Under the pieces are notes generated by a model. The model had not been told where the DNA came from and did not search any database. It worked only from the letters and a program-made list of their open reading frames with translations. From contig OY754339.1 of NCBI GenBank assembly GCA_963573305.1, positions 6,247,941 to 6,311,940 of the forward strand: a stretch of 64,000 nucleotides of DNA, given 5' to 3'. Both the position numbers and the translations under genes were made by a program. The DNA is from Pyrrhosoma nymphula (Eukaryota > Arthropoda > Insecta > Odonata > Coenagrionidae). The number at the start of each line of letters is the position of its first letter. Position 1 is the stretch's first letter. Positions 35,364 through 47,300 of the stretch are shown piece after piece.

Positions 35364-38300
35364 TTACTTCTTCTTTTTTAATTTTTTTGAGTGCATATGG
35401 GCTTTCAGGTGACTCTTAGATTTTGAGTTAGCAATAATTTCCTTGAATTTCCTTTTATTATACCTGAAAAGAAAGAAATGTACTAATATTATTTCTCACT
35501 TCACACACAAACAATGGTTTGAAATTTTAAATGACAGTGATAAATCATAAGTGACATCTGTAATGATCAACATTGATTCGATGAATGAAGATATTATATT
35601 ATTACATCATAAGTAGGGACATGCAAAACTTGCAAATGCGATTACGCGAATTCTGGGGTTTTTCCACAAAAACGTGAATTTCAGATATTACCACTTATTT
35701 CAACATTTCCAACGTATCCTCACTTTGGTGGTCTCTGTCATTTAACTTGCGACTGAAAACATTTAGTTACGCAGTACAAATTTGGATATGTCCTTTCCGG
35801 TACAACTTTGTTTAGAAATGTTACTCGGATATAATTTTCTTTAATCAAGTTTTGTGAATTTGAACAAAAGGATTGAAAAATGCATCCCAAAATTTTGCTA
35901 TACAGGCAATCCCAGAGGTACGTAAGCCTCGACTTACGTTAATATGTTCAAGTGGGAACCGTACCCAAAACGACGAAAATTATGGAAGTTACGGGATGCG
36001 AATTGTGGTTGCCTACTTTCAAGGGACACGTGTCACGGCATCAACATAGTGATTTTCTTTTGTGACAGTTGTATCACATTCACCAAAACTTATTATGTCG
36101 AAGTAGACGGTGACGGCAAAGCAGCGTGAGGCAGAATTTCCACAACATGGATTGAATTGTGCTGATGACAAAACAATTCTTTGTCGTTTTTGCAACACAA
36201 ATGTCTCGTGGAAAAGGAAGGACAGCTGCACCAAACACATTTTGAGTGAAAAACATATTAAGGCTAATGTTGAAAAACATTCTACGGGTGGGAGTGGAAT
36301 AAAATGGCAAGCATAATAATATTCAGAGTGGTATTTTTTTTTAGAAAACTACTAATTCCTTGCAAGGTATGACAACTACTAAAGCAGAAGCTTTAAAGTT
36401 GATACCAGTTCAGATGGCATCAAAGGCATCAATAAAACTTGTTCTCTTATAGTAGAAGCCCCGAATAAGATTTGAAAACAGTTTTTGACCCTCAAGTAGT
36501 TCTCACGACAGAGGTGAGCCCTAACTTAATTGAAAAAAGTTCATGGCCTTGAGTCAATTGAGACGGAAAAGTTGATGTTGGAATTTGGGGAATTACGTCG
36601 AATATTACGGCAACAAAATTTCCAGGGTTCAGTGGATATAATGAAAGCAATTCAGGTACTAAAATTGTTTAAACCATCATTTGCATTAAAGTGCCTTGCA
36701 GCGATTTGGAACCCCTGTGTAAATGTGGACTCTGAGAGATTTCTTTCCTCCTACAACACTGTGCAAACAAATAGGAGAACAAATCTTAAAGAAGAAATTT
36801 TGTCATTTGAAAATACGGACATTTCACTGTAGGTACTTTGGCTCTTTATGTAAATTGGTTAGGTACGTGCACTGTACAAAAATATAAAATGTGAATACAG
36901 CATGGTATTAATTGTTTAAATTTTCTCTAATCAATGGTATTCAACATTTATTGCCAAAAGGTGGGCCTTCTGGGAGAAGGGCACTTAATTCACACAAAAT
37001 ATTTTGTCGTGAAAATATTACCGATTTCAGGGTAAAATAACACAGCGTTTGCAAAAAATAACACCACTTTTGGCTATAAACCAACCCCACCTTTTGCAGG
37101 TCTCTAGTTATCGCGAATGAACTGTACCATGACAGAACTTGAAGCCATGATAGTGAGGCTCATATGAATTCAAAACTACTGGGTCATTCCACGTAAAATC
37201 ACCCAGAAATTTTTGAAAATGTAACCCACCGACTCGGATTTTTGTAAAATTGTTGTCACTAGCAGCTATCACCAATTTAATGAGCCATGCAAATTATTTC
37301 CTCTCTCACTTGCATAGTTTGTCAGATATGAGGGCTCAAAGTTTGGGAAATTAGCTAAGAAGTGCCGGTTGGAGGATTCGACTTTCAGAGTACAGGGCAC
37401 AAGGTAAAAATTCATTTCTCAGTAACCATTTAACATATCACCTTAAAATATTTACCTCTTGCATATAAAAGTACATCAATTCCATAGAAATATTTTCTAC
37501 CACCCTGGCATTTCTATGTTGGCCACCATAATGTCATTAGTCATTAGTTAAACAAGTTTTTGAACTCAAAAACATGACATCATATTTTCACAATTATCAC
37601 CCTAAGGCAGAGTAGTAAACTCATCCAATTTTTTTTAAATTGTACCTAAATATGTGCTCTAATAGACTGTGAAATAAAAATGGTGGTGTTTTGACTGCCA
37701 CTGTGAGTATTTCAGGTTTCACTCTTTTTTCTATCTCGGAGAGAGGGATTTTGGACAAATACTGTACACTTACTAAGGATAACTGTATGGAAATGCCTGT
37801 GATCATGTGGAAATATTTGAAAGGTATATGTATCATAGTGTCCATTCTGGGAGAAAATTAATTTCACCCGCTTCCCGGTCATTTTATACCACCTATTTCA
37901 CTTATATTGCCACGCTACATCTGCGCATTGGTACTAACCTTTCATTTTCTTCATAAAACCTTTTTATTTCGTAAAGTATTCACTTAAACCTGTGATGTGA
38001 ATCTCTTCATCGACGCCATATTGGAAAAACTGCCCTTTTCCTCCTATTTCCTCCAGACGGCGCAGCGGTCGAGCAGTTTCTTCATTTTCTATACCCACCA
38101 CCCATGAGTATACGGAGTATACCCGCCTTGAACCTAAACTAGCTGCGCTTCACGACGCGTTACAACTTTGAAGAGACTACAACCCCCTCCAATCATCTAC
38201 CCTCTCGGGGGATATTTTTCTTTAGAAAAATACGCTACAACTTTGAAGAGATTACAAATACACCCCCCTCCAATCATCTACCCTCTCGGGGGATATTTTT

Positions 38301-41300
38301 CTTTAGAAAAATACGCTACAACTTTGACACCCCCCTCCAATCGTCTACCCTCTCGGGGGATATTTTTCTTTAGAAAAATACGCTATAACTTTGAAGAGAC
38401 TACAACTACACCCCCCTCCAATATCTACCATCTCGGGGGATATTTTTCTTTAGAAAAATACGCTTCAACTTTGAAGAGACTACAACTACACCCCCCTCCA
38501 ATATTCTAACCTCTCGGGGGATATTTTTCTTTAGAAAAATACGCTACAACTTTGGCCCGCAACCTTGTTGGGGGGGTGGGTAAAGGCCATATTGTAGACG
38601 TGAAATTACTCTCTATCCCTCTAGCGGGACTTCCCAACATCTCGGAATATGGCGTCGAAATATCACGAAAATTACATGATTTTCGTCATCTTCAAACTTT
38701 ATTTTCTCAAAAACTACGAATCTCACGCCATTTTTTCTTACATTTTATAACTGCGCAGTCCTTTCACTTTCCTTTCCCATTCATCGAATACCCCTTACTT
38801 TTCTACGATTCTCACACAAAAATTTCTCCCAGACTGGACCCTATGATACCTTTACCATTTGAAATAATGGTTAGTAAATGATAGGCCTAACATCTAATTT
38901 TATTGAATATGCCTCTTGTTCATGCAAATATTTAAAAAAAAATGATACTGGGCTTGTGGTAGCCGAGGGGAAAAATGTTTCAGCGACTGTGAAATGCTGC
39001 ACTTTATCTAGCATTATATATTTTTTACAAATGTTAATTGAAAAAGTTTCAGAACTAATAATTATTTCTCACATTATGCAATATGTGATAATTTATTTAA
39101 ATTATACACTTAAATTGTATAACCTACCTTTAAACTGCAGTGAAGTGTGTCCAGCTGTACTGGCATTGCACAAAGTCTGCCTCATTTTCACTAAAGTGAA
39201 ATTTCATCCTTCCAGAAGCCGTGGTGATGGGAGGGTTGACAGAAGAAATGATACTACTTACAGGTACATAACAGATGCCTTCTTTCTCCTGTGGAGGCCA
39301 GTGAAATGATCTTGCTGGGCCATAGGGGTGCATGAATTTGACTTTCACATCACCTTCGTCCTCATGCTTAGACATCACTAATCCAAAAAACCAATGATCA
39401 TCATATGCGCATGCAATGTATGAGTTAGTTAAGATTTGTGACAATATAACTGCAGTTGGTGTTTTGCCATTGGTGAAGTGGAATGTAATGCAGAAATTTT
39501 CATCTGAGCTGACCCCCTCTGCTCCTAAAGAATTTTTAGACAAAGGGGTGAAATGGTGAACTGTTTCATCAGTGATTGCCTTTCCTTTTCTCAATTCAGG
39601 TACAGCTAATATTCCTTTGTCTCTGAAAAGTTCTCTTGCCTGGCGGGCAGTGTATTCACTGACGTGGAACTCCTCCATTACTTTCTTCCTGCTCCATGAT
39701 GTAGGCACCAATGTTAACAGTTGTACCTTTTCTCGGTGTGTGTTTGCAACAGTGATTTTTTCTTTCTCTAGAATTGAAAACATTAAATTCTGGCTTTTAA
39801 AGAAGGAAGCTATTTCAGAAACTCGTCAACAGCTACAGCACAGAATCCTCAAGGCAAAAACTATACCTGGCACACGTGGCTTTCACCATTTCACCCCTTT
39901 GTCTAAAAATTCTTTAGGAGCAGAGGGGGTCAGCTCAGATGAAAATTTCTGCATTACATTCCACTTCACCAATGACAAAACACCAACTGCAGTTATATTG
40001 TCACAAATCTTAACTAACTCGTACATTGCATGTGCATATGATGACCATTGGTTTTTTTGGATTAGTGATGTCTAAGCATGAGGACGAAGGTGATGTGAAA
40101 GTCAAATTCATGCACCCCTATGGCCCAGCAAGATCATTTCACTGGCCTCCACAGGAGAAAGAAGGCATCTGTTATGTACCTGTAAGTAGTATCATTTCTT
40201 CTGTCAACCCTCCCATCACCACGGCTTCTGGAAGGATGAAATTTCACTTTAGTGAAAATGAGGCAGACTTTGTGCAATGCCAGTACAGCTGGACACACTT
40301 CACTGCAGTTTAAAGGTAGGTTATACAATTTAAGTGTATAATTTAAATAAATTATCACATATTGCATAATGTGAGAAATAATTATTAGTTCTGAAACTTT
40401 TTCAATTAACATTTGTAAAAAATATATAATGCTAGATAAAGTGCAGCATTTCACAGTCGCTGAAACATTTTTCCCCTCGGCTACCACAAGCCCAGTATCA
40501 TTTTTTTTTTAAATATTTGCATGAACAAGAGGCATATTCAATAAAATTAGATGTTAGGCCTATCATTTACTGACCATTATTTCAAATATTTCCACATGAT
40601 CACAGGCATTTCCATACAGTTATCCTTAGTAAGTGTACAGTATTTGTCCAAAATCCCTCTCTCCGAGATAGAAAATAGAGTGAAACCTGAAATACTCACA
40701 GTGGCAGTCAAAACACCACCATTTTTATTTCACAGTCTATTAGAGCACATATTTAGGTACAATTTAAAAAAAATTGGATGAGTTTACTACTCTGCCTTAG
40801 GGTGATAATTGTGAAAATATGAAGTCATGTTTTTGAGTTCAAAAACTTGTTTAACTAATGACTAATGACATTATGGTGGCCAACATAGAAATGCCAGGGT
40901 GGTAGAAAATATTTCTATGGAATTGATGTACTTTTATATGCAAGAGGTAAAAATTTTAAGGCGATATGTTAAATGGTTACTGAGAAATGAATTTTTACCT
41001 TGTGCCCTATACTCTGAAAGTCGAATCCTCCAACCTTCTTAGCTAATTTCCCAAACTTTGAGCCCTCATATCTGACAAACTATGCAAGTGAGAGAGGAAA
41101 TAATTTGCATGGCTCATTAAATTGGTGATAGCTGCTAGTGACAAAAATTTTACAAAAATCCGAGTCGGTGGGTTACATGGGCTGGGTGAACTGACATGGA
41201 ATGACCCTACTGCCATAGAGAATTAAAGCTTTAAAAAGATTGAATGCAAAATGTGACACCATTAACCTTCATCAATTTAAGATGGGCAAATACCTTTTGA

Positions 41301-44300
41301 AGTCAGCATCAGCCATAAGTTCTTCCACAATTGTTTTCTTCCTTTGTTTCTTTGGGAGTCTGCTGCTATAGAAGTCAGTTGAAGACTCCACTATCCGACC
41401 CACCTATAAAACAAAATATTTTGTTGAATGATATTGACATTGCAAAGTAAATTTTCTCCTATTAAAAAAATTCCTTGAAAAAACAAACGTTATTGAAAGC
41501 CAGCACTGAAGATTGGGTAACATACAGATATGAACACATCTTATTTACACACCAAATGTATCCCCAAACATAAACCACATGCAGGGAATGCCCAAAATGA
41601 TTTTTTTATAATTATGAGTCACACGTGAATCATGGCATTTTCATACCAGAAAAAATTTGCTTGGCAATAAAGCTGTAAATGATAAATCACTTCAAAATTT
41701 TGAACATTCATCAACAATGGCAAGGGTACAGTTACATAAAAATGCCTATGATAATAATGACCACAACGAACGCAACTATCATTCATGGTGTGAACAATTA
41801 GATAAACAAGATTTCAATGAGAGAAATAATAAAAAAGAATGATGACAGTAAAGAGAGTTCAAACAATAGCAGAACTACAGTAATTTTGAAAGAACTTATG
41901 CGTATATAAATATATTAAATCACTTGCCTGAAAATATTTTGGCAATACTTTGAGGTCATTTTTCTTATAAAATTGTTTTGGATCCAATACAGAGCGCATC
42001 CGAAGGACTTCAAGGTCATGCTTCAGTTCATCTGTCATCTCTGGAGCTGGAAGATTGAACCAATCCTTTCCTTTGGTTTTAGCCCGCTCCTCCTAAATCA
42101 TAAAACAAATAATAACAAATCAGTTAATATGTGCTTTGTTCCCGCTGGCTCAAACATTTTTTTCACTCTGAAATTGGCCCTAAGTGCTCATATACCAAAA
42201 TACAATGAATGGCCCACAGAATATTACACATGAAAAGCCTGTGTTGGCAAGGGTGCCAAACACACTTTCCTGGAAAATGAGTACAATTGGGTAAAAAAAT
42301 TAGGGTGTTTCCCTTAAATACCATACATCACTGTACAGGCAGTCCCCAAGTTACGTAATAGATGCGTTCCGACACTAGTGGCGAAAGTCGAAATTTACGT
42401 AGGTCGAAATTTACGGAAGTCGAAAAAAAAGGAGCTGAGGAGAAGAATTACTCCGTAACTGAGTCTGTGCTCTCATGATTACGATCGATTCGGAGAAATA
42501 TGGGGAAGGCCAGCTCTTACTAGCACTATGGCACATGCGCCCCTTGAAAGCAGGACACCATCCTTCCAAATCAGCAACTTGTGTAATTCTCATCTTTTTT
42601 TGGGTAAGGTTGCCACTTACGTAAGTAGAGATTTACGTACGTCGAGGCTTAGGTAACCCAGGGGCTGCCTGTAGTAGAGTATGCAATATGTTTTTACTAA
42701 AGGTGTGTGTGTTTTCACAATGTAGTTGATTTCAGTGTCTAGTCCATATTGACAATGTTATATCACACTGTCTAACCTTAAGACCTCAAATCAGCAACAG
42801 GACAGTGTGCTGCCACCCTAGCTATGGCAGCAAATTTAATTAACCTGGATTTCCGATTACACCTGTGTTATGGAGGTTTCAAATTCTGAGGCAAAATTCT
42901 GGACATGTAGGAATTCCTCATGGACAGGGTAAAATGCTAGAAAAATGTGATACATATTGATTGGCAGCGTTAAAGTGGGGTCCTTCCTAAAAAATTGAAT
43001 CAACTAATGTCATTAATTGTTTTCAGTAATCGGCACCGGCCATTATCTGACTGGCATTACTAATGTTAAATTTAATTTTTTTACCGAATATTTGAAATGT
43101 TCCCATTAGAGAAAACCCTTCAACACCTTGAGATTTGTAAAAATTAAGCCTGTACTTAACCAGGGGAATGAATAGCACTCAAAAGGTATTTACTCATTTT
43201 ATCCATACAATAAAGCCTTCCATTTCTTGGCCCTTGAAAAAATCTATGCAAAACCTTAAATTACCCGTTGCTAACATCAAAATAGTTACTTATTCATACG
43301 ACTAAGAGGAAATGTATGCACCAGTGGCAAAGACTTTGGACTGATTCTGGAACAAATGGATGTCGCTAACGCCTTTCTTCATAGAGAACTGAAGGAGGAG
43401 AAATACATGTTTATTCCGGAAGGAGTGGAAGGCATACCTGGTATGGTTTGCAAGTTGCTGAAGGCTCTCAATGGTCTGAAGCAGGCGCCACTAGCATGGA
43501 ATCAATTTATTCACTCTTTTCTTATTTCTATCGGATTCACTCAGTCGGAAGCGATTCAAATGCCTCTTTACATTCTGATATTAAAAGGTATTTTGTCATT
43601 TATCTTGTGCTCTATGTTGATGACGTCCTGATAGCAGATAATAATGAAGAGAAAATCGAGGAACTGAAATTCAAACTGAAGCAGATATTTAAAATCAATG
43701 AATTAGGAGAATCGAGACTTCAAGGAAGGAAGGAGAAATGTACCTAAGTCAATCATCTTATCTCAAGAGTTTGTTAAGTCGATTCAACATGCAGGACCGC
43801 AACCTGGTCAAGACAACCATGGAAGTTAAACTGGAAATAAAGGTGAAAAGGAAGGCTGATAAGCCGTGTAGAGAATTAATTGGATGCTTGATGTACGCAA
43901 TGACAGGAAAGAGGCCAGATTTGAGTGCTGGAGTCAAATTTTTGAGCAGATATTAAAATTACCCATCAGAAGAACTCTTGCCCTGTTTAAAGAGAGTTTT
44001 GAGATATATCAAAGGAACCATCGAACTGAAGCTGTGCTGTAGGAAGAGGAATCAAGACGTCCTTCTGACTTATGCTGACTCAAACTGGAACAAAAAACAG
44101 ACTAGTGTTGCTTTGTCATCTATAGTATCAGAGTACGTAGCACTTGCAACAGCTGCTGCTGAGTTACTCTCATTGAAATACTTCATGGACGATTTCCGAG
44201 TTCCACCTAAGTTACCAATCTGTGTATTCGAAGACAATCAGGCCTGTATACGACTACTGCAGAAGTGGGAACATTGTAGACTGAGACATATCAATGTAAA

Positions 44301-47300
44301 GTATAATGGAAGAATTCCACCAAATTACACCAACAACAGTTTCCTTTGTGTAAAGTACAGGGTGTTTCTAAATGAATAATGGGGTTTCAAGGCTATGTAG
44401 TATTTATACCAATTGACTTATAATTATACATCAAATGAAAGAGCAACTCAAAGTTTCGTTCTGTCCTTGTATACAAGCACATGCAGTGTTTCTTCTACCT
44501 TCCGTAAGAAGGCACTAGTAGTAAAGATTGGTTAAACGACGTTGTACCCAACCGCTGGATTGGCCGCCAGGGGCCAGATGACAGGGCTTGTTTCGCATGG
44601 CCTCCACATTCACCCGATCTGACGCCATACGATTTTTATCTTTGGGGATTCATAAAGGATCATTTATATGTGCCTATGCTACCAGCTGACCTACCCGGTT
44701 TAAGAAACAGGAATGAATCAGTTGTTGCACCAATTACTCCAGACACACTGATCAAGGTATGGGAAGAACTCGCCTATCGACCGGATGTGTTCCGTGTGAC
44801 GAATGGTGCTCACATTGAACACTTGTAGATAAAACAAAAACAGTTTGAGTTGCTCTTTCATTTTATGTACCATTTATAATTGTAAGTCAAATGGTATAAA
44901 TACTACTAAGCCTTAAATCCCCAATATTCATTTTGAAACACCCTGTATAACTTTGTTCATTAACTCTACAATCGAAGAATTATCAATGCTGAACATGTAT
45001 GTTCAGAAGACCAAGTCGCAGATGTTTTCACCAAAGGCCTACCAGCTCCCAGGTTCATCGCATTGAGAAACTCATTGGGTTTAATTTATTTTTTTTAAAT
45101 GTCACAAGTTTAATTGTTTCTGGTAAAGAAAGTTTTTTAGTTAAAGTCGTATTAATTTTTGAGCTATTTCACGTGTAAAATCATTAAACTGAGGAGGGGT
45201 GTTGAGATTACAATTTAACATTTTATATGTACTTTGAACTTGTCGCTGAAATACTTCAGGACTTAAACGGTTTTCTGTAAACATAACGACAAGTCGGTCA
45301 GTATTCCTTTTAGTGAAGCGTGAACATTGCTGCCTTTTTCAATTCGTAATTTGCATGAAATAAACTCAAGTTCAACATTTTGAATTGGTGAGGAAGTTCT
45401 TTTAGAACCTAAGAAAATAACACACTATAAATTCTACACTCCCTACCCCTCACTGGCTCATCAACTACAGTCTGCTTGAGGGAATTCACGACTGTTCATG
45501 ACAAACTGGACCATTTCAGCATTTATCACTCCAAGATTGAATGAATTCCACTAGTTTCTTTAAGAAAATTCCTTTCCCACCCAAATCTTCACATTGTTTA
45601 CACTTAAATTTCTCCTCCTCAATTTCTTTTCACTTTCTCATCCCCGATTTTTCTCCACCGGAGACAAAGAAGCAACAAATCAAGAGGAAACAAAAGCCAA
45701 AACCCTCCTCTTTTCTCTTCTGCTAATCATTTCCCCTTCTCTCTTATCTCAGGCATCCTGAAAGGAAAAAATAACCCAAGAACCTCCTTCCCCCACCACT
45801 CTTCCAAACCCCAGAGCATCTCTGGAATAAACATTCTTCAGTGGCAGTCATGAAGAAAGGTTACCCTCCCAAAAATGTGTGACCTGTTTTTCCCTTTTCA
45901 GAGCATCTGTAGGCTCCTTATCTTTTTTTGCGCATGGCTCAAAGCCTGTCTCCAACCTCTGACTTGTTACTTGCATGACATCATATAATAGCAAGCCATC
46001 TTTGGGTTGGCAACAATTGTTTCTGCTGTTATAAAGGATTTAAGGTTTTCCCGGCGAATTATATACGTGAAGGGTACATGTACGATAGTGTCCAGTCTGG
46101 GAAAAAATTTATTTCACCTGCTTCCCGATCACCTTATACCACCTATTTCACTTATATTTCTACGCTACATATGCGCATTTATGCTAATCTTTCATTTGCT
46201 TCATAAACCCTTTTTCTTTCGTAAACTATTCACTTAAACCTGTGATGTGAATCTATTTCTGGACGCCATGTTGGAAATACTGACGTTTTCCACCTAGTTC
46301 CCCCAGACGGCAAAGCGGTCGAGCAGTTTCTTCATTTTCTATACCCACCACCAATGACTTTTCCTGCCTTCAACTTGAAACTATTCCCGCTTTCCGACGG
46401 CTTTATCACACTCAAGAGGGACGGGTATCCTCTCGGAACTACCCTATAATCTTTGAAGGTACCTCATTCCACTCCCTCCATACGGAACATTCATCACCAA
46501 CTCGCCTCTCGCCATAATTTAACGCAAAGCAATCACCATTGGGGTGGGTTGGTAATCACCAACGGGGCGGCCCGCAGGGCTGACCCGTTGGTTTTTAAAG
46601 GGTAATCGTGAAAATAAAACATTACTATCCGCCAAATAACCTATTTTTCCGTTCGGAAATGGCTTTTTCGAGGTCACGTAACGTCCCACCTTAGCACCTG
46701 TTCCACTCCACAGACCTGCAACGTTGTTGGGTATGCCATCTTTCAGACGTGAAATTAGTCCGTATCCCTCTACCGGGACTTCCGAAAATCTCGCAATATG
46801 GCGTCAAAATATCACAAAAAATACGCGAATTTGGTCATTTTCAAACTTTATTTTCTCAATAACTAAGAATCTCACGACTTACTTTCTTACATTTAGTAAA
46901 TGCGCATTCCTTTCACTTTCCTTTCCCATTTCTCTTATACCCCTCACTTATCTACGTTTCTCACAAAAAAATTTCTCCCAGACTGGACCCTATCGTTCCT
47001 TTACCACGTGAAGGTTTCTCTGGTTAGACACCGGATAAAACTATTGAAATTGATTAACGTTTCGATGGTTGACTCAGCCATTGTCATCAGGATCCTGATG
47101 ACGATGGCTGTGTCAACCATCGAAACGTTGATCAATTTCAATAGTCTTACCCGGTGTCAAACCCGAGAAACCTTCACGTTTCTGTTGATATTTTTGGTAA
47201 CCATGATTTTGCTTGATTGTTGGTTTTCTATGCTCCTTCTGAGAATGTAACTTGTGTATGATGAAGACTGAAGTAATTTACATTTAAAATGTCTCATGAA

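Larger units (their letters stand above)
37181..41207 (-). mobile_element. Palindromic long-TIR transposon (relative of 14520-18435)
   Basis: Ends GGGTCATTCC and GGAATGACCC with 4-bp direct repeats TACT (37177-37180 and 41208-41211). The right arm (39882-41207) is the reverse complement of the left arm (37181-39561) once a 1034-bp hAT MITE at 37823-38856 is removed. The arms include not only the TIR but also the transposase C-terminal domain, so this copy is a large fold-back around a loop at 39562-39881. It lies in DNTTIP2 intron 5. Family membership follows from identical termini and a shared transposase domain. Confidence 0.85.
43311..45377 (+). mobile_element. 5'-truncated Ty1/Copia retrotransposon
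   Basis: The order of domains is reverse transcriptase, then RNase H, then the Copia C-terminal signature (SEDQVADVFTKGLPAPRFIALR at about 45000-45065), then a purine tract (GAGGAGGGG, 45191-45199) and a 178-bp 3' LTR at 45200-45377. The 5' LTR, gag, protease and integrase are absent. It lies in DNTTIP2 intron 3 in the opposite orientation to the gene. A mariner-like element is inserted at 44359-44945. Confidence 0.85.

Noticed and set aside
38168..38509. 113-codon frame with repeated LGGYFSLEKYATTL units
   Set aside because: It is a translation of the minisatellite; the unit lengths vary by non-multiples of three and the sequence lies in a MITE.
38161..38554. Direct repeats resembling a CRISPR array
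   Set aside because: The spacers are not distinct, the unit is 67-81 bp of near-identical sequence, and the genome is eukaryotic.
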